The position numbers were made by a program, and so were the translations under genes. Positions 38,389 through 45,222 of a DNA stretch of 64,000 bases are shown piece after piece. Every line of letters starts with the position of its first letter. Position 1 is the first letter of the stretch. The notes beneath the pieces are model-generated. The model was not told the origin of the DNA. It ran no database searches and worked only from the letters and a program-made list of their open reading frames with translations. Where the stretch lies: positions 992,001 through 1,056,000 of the forward strand of contig NZ_CP054839.1 in the NCBI RefSeq assembly GCF_018141105.1, given 5' to 3'. Origin of the DNA: Saccharopolyspora erythraea (GTDB taxonomy: Bacteria > Actinomycetota > Actinomycetes > Mycobacteriales > Pseudonocardiaceae).

Positions 38389-39417
38389 ATGACGACCTCG
38401 CCCCAGGCCGCCGACCACGCTGACCAGGACCGCCCCGGCGCGGCGTCGAACAAGCGGGTGCTGCTTGCCAAGCCCCGCGGTTACTGCGCCGGAGTCGACC
38501 GCGCCGTCATCACCGTCGAGAAGGCCCTGGAGACCTACGGCCCTCCGGTGTACGTGCGCAAGGAGATCGTGCACAACAAGCACGTGGTGGAGACCCTCCG
38601 CGAACGCGGCGTGATCTTCGTCGAGGAGACCGACGAGGTGCCCGAGGGCGCCCTCGTGGTGTTCTCCGCGCACGGCGTCTCGCCCGCGGTGCACGCGGAG
38701 GCCGAGAGCCGCAACCTGCGGACCATCGACGCGACCTGCCCGCTGGTGACCAAGGTCCACAAGGAGGTCAACCGGTTCGCCAGGGAGGACTACGACATCC
38801 TGCTGATCGGCCACGAGGGCCACGAGGAGGTCGAGGGGACCTCGGGTGAGGCCCCGGACCGGGTGCAGCTGGTCGACAAGCCGGAGGACGTCGACAAGGT
38901 CGCCGTCCGCGACCCCTCCAAGGTGGTGTGGCTGTCGCAGACCACGCTGAGCGTGGACGAGACGATGGAGCGGGTGGACCAGCTCAAGGGCCGGTTCCCC
39001 GACCTGCAGGCGCCGCCGAGCGACGACATCTGCTACGCCACCTCCAACCGCCAGGTCGCGGTCAAGGCGATGGCTTCCGAGTGCGACCTGGTGCTGGTGG
39101 TCGGCTCGCAGAACTCGTCGAACTCCAAGCGCCTGGTCGAGGTGGCCCTGCAGGCGGGCGCCAGCGACTCGCACCTGATCGACTACGCCGAGCAGATCGA
39201 CGAGTCCTGGCTGGACGGCGTCACCACCGTGGGCGTCACCAGCGGTGCCTCGGTGCCGGACGTGCTGGTCATGCAGGTCCTCGACTTCCTGGCCGAGCGC
39301 GGCTGGGGCGATGTCGAGGAGGTCACCACGGCCAACGAGAAGATCGCCTTCGCGCTGCCGCCGGAACTGCGCAAGGACCTGCGCGACAACCCGAACGGCC
39401 CGAAGGGCGTGCGCTGA
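38389..39417 (+). CDS. ispH: 4-Hydroxy-3-methylbut-2-enyl diphosphate reductase
   Basis: A 342-residue IspH (LytB), last enzyme of the MEP pathway, reducing HMBPP to IPP and DMAPP through an iron-sulphur cluster. The three cluster cysteines are visible: Cys33 (RGYCAGV), Cys117 (DATCPLV) and Cys215 (DDICYAT). The catalytic-site TTLSVDET and [11 protein letters not shown] segments are also present. ATG at 38389 is preceded by a TANNNT box and no Shine-Dalgarno, suggesting a leaderless transcript. It is divergent from the Rv1109c-like gene, as in mycobacteria. Confidence 0.95.
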   Translation: MTTSPQAADHADQDRPGAASNKRVLLAKPRGYCAGVDRAVITVEKALETYGPPVYVRKEIVHNKHVVETLRERGVIFVEETDEVPEGALVVFSAHGVSPAVHAEAESRNLRTIDATCPLVTKVHKEVNRFAREDYDILLIGHEGHEEVEGTSGEAPDRVQLVDKPEDVDKVAVRDPSKVVWLSQTTLSVDETMERVDQLKGRFPDLQAPPSDDICYATSNRQVAVKAMASECDLVLVVGSQNSSNSKRLVEVALQAGASDSHLIDYAEQIDESWLDGVTTVGVTSGASVPDVLVMQVLDFLAERGWGDVEEVTTANEKIAFALPPELRKDLRDNPNGPKGVR

Positions 39418-39648
39418 CCGCTCTCCGCCCGGGCCGCAGCGCCCGGTGGAGGTCCCGTCCAGCAGTCCCCGGAGCGCGATCGGGCTGCCGTCGAGCGCGC
39501 TAGGCCAGGGCGGACGCCGTGTCGGCTTTTCCGCGCGCTCAAGGCAGCGCCCATGCCGTTCCGGGCGCGCACCCGTCGAGCCGAAGCGCACGGCGGCGAC
39601 GTAAAGCGGCGACACCGAACGGGTCCAGTGACCCCGCGATGACGAACA

Positions 39649-39681
39649 AGGCCCGTGGCTCCCAACCGGAGCCACGGGCCT
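39649..39681. terminator. Bidirectional terminator after ispH
   Basis: AGGCCCGTGGCTCC and GGAGCCACGGGCCT form a 14-base perfect stem with a 5-base loop, between convergent ispH and the DUF6542 gene. The plus strand continues GTTGTGTGTTGT. Confidence 0.8.
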
Positions 39682-39738
39682 GTTGTGTGTTGTCCGGACG
39701 CCGTCGGTCCTCCGCCACCCGCGGCAGGACCGGCACCG

Positions 39739-39744
39739 CGCCCC
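39739..39744 (+). other. End of intergenic segment before the DUF6542 stop
   Basis: Nothing specific is seen between the hairpin at 39649-39681 and the putative DUF6542 stop at 39748; listed only to close the 330-base ispH-DUF6542 gap. Confidence 0.3.
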
Positions 39745-39747
39745 GGC

Positions 39748-40730
39748 CTACTCGAACGAGTCGTCGCGCCGCGGCCTCCGCGGCCGGCGCGGCGGCTCCG
39801 CCTTCGGCTCCGGCGGCCGCCCGCGCCCCGGCGCGGGCCGCGGCGCGCCCGCCCCGGCGGCGCATCGCGCGCCCCTCGCGCTCCGGCCTCGGGTCGCCGC
39901 GCGTCCGCGCGGGTCCGCGCCCGCGCTCCGCGCCCGGGCGCCTGCCCGCGCGCCCGCGGGTCGGCGGCGTCGCGCGACGGGCGTCCCGCCCCGCGCTCGT
40001 CGCCGCGCTTCGCCGCGCCGCGGCGCGGGTCCCGCTCCGGGGGGCGCTTCGCGCCGCCCTCCTGCGGGCGCTTGGCGTCGCGCTCGGCCATCTTCGCCGA
40101 GCCCGCCGCGAGCTTCGCGTCGCGCCGGGCGTCCCGCCGCGCGTCGCGGTCGGAGGATCGCTTCGCCCGGCCGTCCGCGGACTGCTTGCGGGGCGGGGTG
40201 TCGCCGTCCTCGGGCGGCAGCTTCGGCAGCGGTCGCCTCTTGGTGGCCGCTTCCGCGTTGGCGTGCGGCGAGCGCTGGAGCACGTACATCCGCAGCAGAC
40301 CGACCACCACCGCGAGCGCGGTGGTCGCGGCCATCACCGGAAAGCTGCCGATCAGCGGGTTGACCACGGCCAGCGCCTTGGCGGCGAGCCCGCCGTCCTT
40401 GGGCGTGCCGCTTCCGGTGAGCAGTACCAGCACCGGCATGACCATCGCCAGCACCAGCGGCGGCTGGACCATCGGGCCGAACATGTTGGCACGTTTGATG
40501 AACGCGACCGCCAGCATCGAGCCGACGAAGAAGCACGCCTTGAACAGCAGCCCCGGCTGCGACCAGATCAGGATGTCGAGCAGGGTGCCCGCTGCGGTCG
40601 GTACTGCTGCCAGGAGCAATGCACCCCAAAGTGGTACGCCCCTGGTGGTGCCGAAAGCCGAGAGTTCCGACCAGGAAGGCGCGCCGTTGTCGGGGGCAGG
40701 TGCGTCCGGGCGCTCGCGGGTGGCGGTCAC
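39748..40730 (-). CDS. DUF6542 membrane protein with probable frameshift in its Arg-rich tail
   Basis: The N-terminal part starting at GTG 40730 encodes a four-helix membrane domain (about residues 25-150: WSELSAFGTTRGVPLWGALL and the following helices), matching actinobacterial DUF6542, then a very basic Arg/Ala/Asp repeat tail (SDRDARRDARRDAK). In this frame the tail does not stop but would run through the ispH terminator and antisense into ispH. In another frame the sequence ends naturally at 39748 with RPRRDDSFE and a TAG. The length 983 is not a multiple of three, so a frameshift (real or a sequencing error in GC-rich repeats, probably around 39830-39990) is likely. GTG 40730 has a TANNNT box 8 bases upstream. 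Function unknown. Confidence 0.65.
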
Positions 40731-40738
40731 AGGTACTA

Positions 40739-40744
40739 ACCGTA
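40739..40744 (-). promoter_or_regulatory. -10 box TACGGT of the DUF6542 gene, leaderless
   Basis: On the minus strand TACGGT (TANNNT) ends 8 bases before the GTG at 40730; it supports that start over GTG 40772. Confidence 0.45.
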
Positions 40745-40879
40745 ACGGTCCAGTACCGGGGTTCGGAGACACTGTCGGCGAACTTGCTCATGAACCGGTT
40801 CGGTTCCTGCCGTTGTGACCGGTATGTGATGTCCGTGCAGCCGAATGGATGCCCGTTCACCAGGCCCAGCGTGTGAGTC

Positions 40880-40929
40880 TTGACACAGGACCCACCAGCA
40901 TCTTAGCGTCCGGGCAATCGTTTTCTCAT
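40880..40929 (+). promoter_or_regulatory. Promoter and LacI-type operator of the CUT2 transporter operon
   Basis: TTGACA (40880-40885), 18 bases, then a 26-base block (40904-40929) starting TAGCGTCCG, with palindromic core AATCGTTT inside GGCAATCGTTTTC, and ending CTCAT. The block covers the -10/start-site region, 27 bases before the ATG at 40957. The same block at the same distance from TTGACA recurs at 49301-49350. The 14-base stretch GCAATCGTTTTCTC (40914-40927) is the exact reverse complement of 49333-49346. Confidence 0.8.
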
Positions 40930-40956
40930 GCGCATGCCACCGCGACTGGGGGTCGT

Positions 40957-42543
40957 ATGAGCACAGCAGCGCCGCTGGTCGAGATGACCGGGATCACCAA
41001 GCGCTACGGGGGCGTGGTGGCCTGTGACGGCGTGGACCTCACCGTCCGCGCCGGGGAGGTGCACGCGCTGCTTGGCGAGAACGGCGCGGGCAAGTCGACG
41101 CTCATGCGGGTGCTTTCCGGCGACGTCGGCGACTACGACGGCTCGGTGGCGATCGAGGGCCGCCAGGTGCGCTTCGGCAAGCCCGCCGACGCCCAGCAGG
41201 CCGGCATCGCGATGATCCACCAGGAGCTCGACCTGGTGCCCGCGCTCTCGGTGGCCGAGAACCTCTACCTCGGCCGGGAGCTGCGCAACCGGTTCGGCGG
41301 TGTCGACCGGCGCCGGATGGCCGCCCGCACCCGCGAGCTGCTCAAGCGAACCGGCATCGACCTCGACCCCGCCCGCGCCGTCGGTGAGCTGCGGGTCGGC
41401 GAGCAGCAGCTGGTCACCATCGCCAGGGCGCTGCTGCTGGATGCCAAGGTCCTGATCATGGACGAGCCGACATCGGCGCTGTCCAACACCGAGGTCGAGC
41501 GCCTGTTCGCGGTGATCGGCGAACTCCGCCGCGGCGGCACCGGCGTCGTCTACATCTCGCACCGCATGGACGAGATCGGCCAGATCGCCGACCGGGCGAC
41601 CGTGCTGCGCAACGGCCGGTGGGTCGCCGAGTTCGACGCCAGGCAGGTCACCGCGGAGCAGGCCGCCGAGGCGATGGTCGGCCGCGAGGTGCAGACCATG
41701 TTCCGCACCGGGAAGACCGAGATCGGCGACGAGCTGCTGACGCTGTCGGGCTTCGCGGTCCGCCCGCGCAGGCCGCGCGTGGGCAGGCGGGAGCCGGACG
41801 GCATCGACCTGACCGTGCGCGCGGGCGAGATCGTCGGTTTATGCGGTCTGCTGGGCTCCGGACGCACCGAGCTGCTGGAGACGCTGTTCGGCGCCGGTTC
41901 GCCCGGGAGCTGGGAAGGCACGGTGACGTTGGGCGGACGTCAGGTGCGGCCGAGAGGGCCGCGCCAGGCGCTGCGCGAGGGCATCGCGTTCGTCCCGGAG
42001 GACCGCCGCGCGTCCGGTCTGGTCCTCGGGCACTCGGTGATGGCCAACACCGTGCTGTCGGTGGTGGACCGGCTCGGCGTCGGCGGGCTGGTGCGCCGCC
42101 GCTCCGAGGTGAGCACGACCCAGGACAGCGTCCGCAGGCTCAAGGTCAAGCTCGGCAGGATCCTCGACCCGGTCGGCACTCTTTCGGGTGGCAACCAGCA
42201 GAAGGTCGTCTTCGGCCGGATGCTGCTGACCGAGCCGCGGCTGCTGCTGCTCGACGACCCGACGCGCGGCGTGGACATCGGCGCGAAGGCCGAGATCTAC
42301 CAGCTGCTCAGCGACATCGCCGCGCAGGGCATCGGGGTGCTGCTGGCCTCGTCCGAACTGCCCGAGCTGGTCGGTGTCTGCAGCCGGGTCGTCGTGCTGC
42401 GCGGCGGGCGCAGCGTGGCCGAGTTCCGGACCGCCGAGACGGGTGAAGCCGAATTGTTGGCCGCCGCGATGGGCGAGAGGGTTTCCGCCGGCGGCGGTGA
42501 CGCGGCGGGGACCGGCCCCGTCGCGGGGGGAGGTGCGCGGTGA
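40957..42543 (+). CDS. Sugar ABC transporter ATPase, RbsA-type (CUT2)
   Basis: A 528-residue protein with two fused ABC domains. The first has a full Walker A (GENGAGKST), signature LRVGEQQLV and Walker B (VLIMDEPTSAL). The second has the degenerate Walker A GLLGSGRTELLE typical of CUT2 ATPases, LSGGNQQKV as signature and LLLDDPTRGVDIGAK as Walker B. It energises uptake of a monosaccharide, usually a pentose. Start ATG at 40957 follows GGGGG. The stop overlaps the permease start (GTGA). It is the first gene of a three-gene operon whose promoter carries the shared LacI-type block. Confidence 0.92.
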   Translation: MSTAAPLVEMTGITKRYGGVVACDGVDLTVRAGEVHALLGENGAGKSTLMRVLSGDVGDYDGSVAIEGRQVRFGKPADAQQAGIAMIHQELDLVPALSVAENLYLGRELRNRFGGVDRRRMAARTRELLKRTGIDLDPARAVGELRVGEQQLVTIARALLLDAKVLIMDEPTSALSNTEVERLFAVIGELRRGGTGVVYISHRMDEIGQIADRATVLRNGRWVAEFDARQVTAEQAAEAMVGREVQTMFRTGKTEIGDELLTLSGFAVRPRRPRVGRREPDGIDLTVRAGEIVGLCGLLGSGRTELLETLFGAGSPGSWEGTVTLGGRQVRPRGPRQALREGIAFVPEDRRASGLVLGHSVMANTVLSVVDRLGVGGLVRRRSEVSTTQDSVRRLKVKLGRILDPVGTLSGGNQQKVVFGRMLLTEPRLLLLDDPTRGVDIGAKAEIYQLLSDIAAQGIGVLLASSELPELVGVCSRVVVLRGGRSVAEFRTAETGEAELLAAAMGERVSAGGGDAAGTGPVAGGGAR

Positions 42544-43604
42544 CCGACCGGACCGATGAGCGGGCCCCGACTCCGGCGACGCAACCCGGCGGCGGGCCGC
42601 CCGCCGCGCCGCCGCGGTCCTCGCGGGCGGGGACCGTGGAGACGCTGTTCCGGTTCCAGAGCTTCTTCGGGCTGCTCGCGGTGTTCGTGGCAGCGGTGGT
42701 CTTCTCGCCGCGCAAGGACGGCGAGATCCTGTTCCTGTCCAGCGACAACCTGTTCAACATCGTCCGAGCGGTGTCGGAGATCGGGATCATCGGCATCGGG
42801 CTGACCTTCGTCATCCTGATCGGCGGCATCGACCTGTCGGTGGGATCGGTGCTCGGGCTGGCCGCGGTCGGCTCGGCCGTGCTGATGATCAACAGCGACT
42901 TCGGGGTGCTGTCGACGGTCTCGATCGTGCTGCTGGCGGGCGTCGTGTTCGGCCTCCTGCAGGGCACCGCGGTCTCCCTGCTCGGCGTGCAGGCGTTCAT
43001 CGTGACGCTCGCGGGCCTGCAGATAGCCCGCGGTCTCGCGCGCATGTGGTCGGGCGGCGAGACGGTGCAGATCTCCTACGGCGACGGGCCCGACCAGGCG
43101 CCGATGACGTTCTCGCTGCTCGGCGAGCGCACCTTCGGCGGTGTGGTGCCGATCCCGGCGCTGATCTTCGCCGCGGTCGCGGTGGCGGCGATCCTGTTCC
43201 TTCGCACCAGCGCCTTCTCGCGCCACCTGTACGCGATCGGCGGCAACGAGAAGGCCGCGCGGCTCTCGGGTGTCCCGGTGAACCGGGTCAAGATCATCGC
43301 CTTCGGCATCGCCGGGTTCTGCGCGGCGCTGGCGGGCATCGTGCATGCGGGCCAGCTCAACGCGGGCAGCCCCAACGACGGCATCGCCTACGAGCTGGAC
43401 GGCATCGCGGCGGTGGTGGTCGGCGGGACCAGTCTCGCCGGCGGTCGCGGGTCGGTGATCGGCACGATCGCCGGTGCGCTGCTGCTCGGCATCCTCAACA
43501 ACATCCTGAGCCTCAACAGCGTCAACACCGACATGCAGTTGCTGATCAAGGGTCTGGTGATCGTCGCGGCTGCGGCATTGCAACGGTTGCGCCCCACGTC
43601 GTAG
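42540..43604 (+). CDS. Sugar ABC transporter permease, RbsC-type (CUT2)
   Basis: A 354-residue membrane permease with a Pro/Arg-rich cytoplasmic N-terminus of about 35 residues and eight to ten hydrophobic segments. Hallmarks of the RbsC family are GLTFVILIGGIDLSVGSVL, the GVQAFIVTLAGL segment and YAIGGNEKAARLSGVPV before the last helices, then ELDGIAAVVVGGTSLAGGRG. GTG start overlaps the upstream stop by four bases. It forms the transport channel with the ATPase before it and the lipoprotein after it. Confidence 0.92.
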   Translation: MTDRTDERAPTPATQPGGGPPAAPPRSSRAGTVETLFRFQSFFGLLAVFVAAVVFSPRKDGEILFLSSDNLFNIVRAVSEIGIIGIGLTFVILIGGIDLSVGSVLGLAAVGSAVLMINSDFGVLSTVSIVLLAGVVFGLLQGTAVSLLGVQAFIVTLAGLQIARGLARMWSGGETVQISYGDGPDQAPMTFSLLGERTFGGVVPIPALIFAAVAVAAILFLRTSAFSRHLYAIGGNEKAARLSGVPVNRVKIIAFGIAGFCAALAGIVHAGQLNAGSPNDGIAYELDGIAAVVVGGTSLAGGRGSVIGTIAGALLLGILNNILSLNSVNTDMQLLIKGLVIVAAAALQRLRPTS

Positions 43605-43636
43605 CCGCAAGCGGGAACCATCCGGGAGGAAGCACG

Positions 43637-44641
43637 ATGCGCAAGACAACGAGGTCCTTGTTCGCGATGACGTGCGCTGCGGTGGCCATAGCCGCGGCCG
43701 GCTGCGGTACGACGAGTGAGAACACCGGCCAGGTCCAGCAGCAGGACCCGACGAAGGCGTGCAAGGGCCCGGACACCAGGTACACGATCGGCATGAGCCA
43801 GGCCAACCTCGCCGAGCCCTACCGGGTGCGGATGGACGAGGACATCCGCAAGGCCGCGGAGAAGGTGCCGCAGTTCGAAGTGCTGTTCGCCGACGCGGCC
43901 AAGGACAACTCCAAGCAGGTCAGCGACGTCGAGAACTTCATGACCAAGAAGGTCAACCTGCTGATGATCTCGCCGAACGAGGCCGCGCCGCTGACCGACG
44001 TGGTGCGCAAGGCCTACAACGAGGGCATCCCGGTCGTGGTGCTCGACCGCAAGGTCGAGGGCGAGGCATTCACCACCTACATCGGCGCGGACAACGTGCA
44101 GATCGGCAGGCAGGCCGGCGAGTACTTCAAGAACACGCTGCTGCCGCAGGGCGGCAAGATCGTCCAGCTCAAGGGCCTCTCCGGGTCCACCCCCGCCGCC
44201 GAGCGGGAGAAGGGCTTCATGGAGGGCATCGCCGGGTCGAAGATCGAGGTCGTCGACACCGCCGACGGCGAGTGGGAGCGTTCGGTCGGGCAGCAGAAGA
44301 TGGACGCGCTGCTCAAGGCCCACCCCGACATCCAGGCGGTGTACGCGCAGAACGACCCGATGGCCGAGGGCGCGTGGCTGGCCGCCCAGGCCGCCGGGCG
44401 CAAGGACCTGAAGTTCGTCGGCATCGACGGCCTGCCGATCGAGTCGGGCGGCATCAAGGCCGTGGAGCAGGGCAGGCTGTCGGCCACCAACCTCTACCCG
44501 ACCGGTGGCGAGGAGGCCGTCGAGGCGGCGCGCAAGCTGCTCATCGACTGCCAGCCCCTGCCGAAGGAGCAGACGCTGCCGACCGAGCTGGTCACCAAGG
44601 AGAACGCGACCCAGGTCTACACGCGGTTGAACCAGGGCTGA
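43637..44641 (+). CDS. Sugar-binding lipoprotein, RbsB-type (periplasmic-binding-like)
   Basis: A 334-residue substrate-binding protein. The signal peptide ends in a lipobox with Cys23 (AIAAAGC), so it is a lipid-anchored exported protein. The mature part is of the ribose/galactose-binding family: YTIGMSQANLAEPYRVRM, LLMISPNEAAPLTDVV, GIPVVVLDRKV and the ligand-loop region YAQNDPMAEGAW. GGGAGGA lies 8 bases before the ATG. The ligand is not readable by eye; with GH172, an isomerase and a kinase in the same putative regulon, a pentose such as D-arabinose is the best guess. A 19-bp hairpin downstream ends the operon. Confidence 0.9.
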   Translation: MRKTTRSLFAMTCAAVAIAAAGCGTTSENTGQVQQQDPTKACKGPDTRYTIGMSQANLAEPYRVRMDEDIRKAAEKVPQFEVLFADAAKDNSKQVSDVENFMTKKVNLLMISPNEAAPLTDVVRKAYNEGIPVVVLDRKVEGEAFTTYIGADNVQIGRQAGEYFKNTLLPQGGKIVQLKGLSGSTPAAEREKGFMEGIAGSKIEVVDTADGEWERSVGQQKMDALLKAHPDIQAVYAQNDPMAEGAWLAAQAAGRKDLKFVGIDGLPIESGGIKAVEQGRLSATNLYPTGGEEAVEAARKLLIDCQPLPKEQTLPTELVTKENATQVYTRLNQG

Positions 44642-44777
44642 CCGCTTCGAGAACCGGGTGGCGAACTTCTGCTCCGCCGGAGTGTCACCCGATTGCCGGA
44701 CGGTCACCCGGTCGGCGACCGGACACACCTGGTTGAACCGGGCCGCGAACGCCCGGACGCGTGAAGCAGGAACCGGC

Positions 44778-44828
44778 ACTCGCCGGTGCGTCCCGCTGGG
44801 GAGAATTCCGCGGGACGCATCGGCGAGT
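44778..44828 (+). terminator. Terminator of the CUT2 transporter operon
   Basis: ACTCGCCGGTGCGTCCCGC and GCGGGACGCATCGGCGAGT form a 19-base stem (one G-T wobble) with a 13-base loop. No U-tract. Confidence 0.7.
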
Positions 44829-45173
44829 CCGCCTGGGCATGCCCCCAGGTCACGTTGGGACTACGGTTTTCATCCATTGTGGAGAAGCTAATTCCTTTGC
44901 GGCGGTTGACGATGCCGGACGCGTAACTGACCGTGAGTCCGATTTGCAATGAATGGCCGAATGCCACCTGGATGGGGGTTGTCCGGCGCTACTCCGCCCG
45001 GCAACCATTCTATTAGGTGAATGCGTCGCACCGTTTTCCCGTGCACCGACAGGTGTTCGGACTGCGGCGGCGGGTCCCGCTCATACCCTTTTGCACAAAG
45101 TCGAGTGATGTCTTGTTCCCGAGTCGAACCGGGAAGGCGAAGTCGAATCGCGCGCGTGACCGATGGAACCGGT

Positions 45174-45202
45174 ACGGCACCGTCCGCAGAGGACGGTGCC
45201 GT
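45174..45202 (+). promoter_or_regulatory. Leader hairpin just before the GH172 Shine-Dalgarno
   Basis: ACGGCACCGTCC and GGACGGTGCCGT form a perfect 12-base stem with loop GCAGA, ending 21 bases before the ATG and directly before GTGTGGGGAGGG. Without a U-tract it is not an obvious terminator; it may stabilise or control the GH172 mRNA. Confidence 0.5.
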
Positions 45203-45222
45203 GTGTGGGGAGGGCAAGCAGG

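Larger units (their letters stand above)
44642..45222. other. 581-base region upstream of the GH172 gene
   Basis: It contains the transporter-operon terminator (44778-44828), then about 390 bases that are AT-richer than the rest and must hold the GH172 promoter. Seen here: TTCCCG-N8-CGGGAA (45116-45135), a half-site-like CCGTTTTCCC (45031-45040) that partly resembles the LacI-type core, and a strong hairpin next to the Shine-Dalgarno (45174-45202). No gene is supported. Confidence 0.5.

Noticed and set aside
39183-39747. Extension of the DUF6542 protein to 529 residues
   Set aside because: It would read through the ispH terminator hairpin and antisense to ispH; a frameshift is more likely.
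45029-45045. LacI operator before the GH172 gene
   Set aside because: Only one half (CCGTTTTCCC) resembles the shared block; the left half, the TAGCGTCCG flank and the TTGACA spacing are absent.
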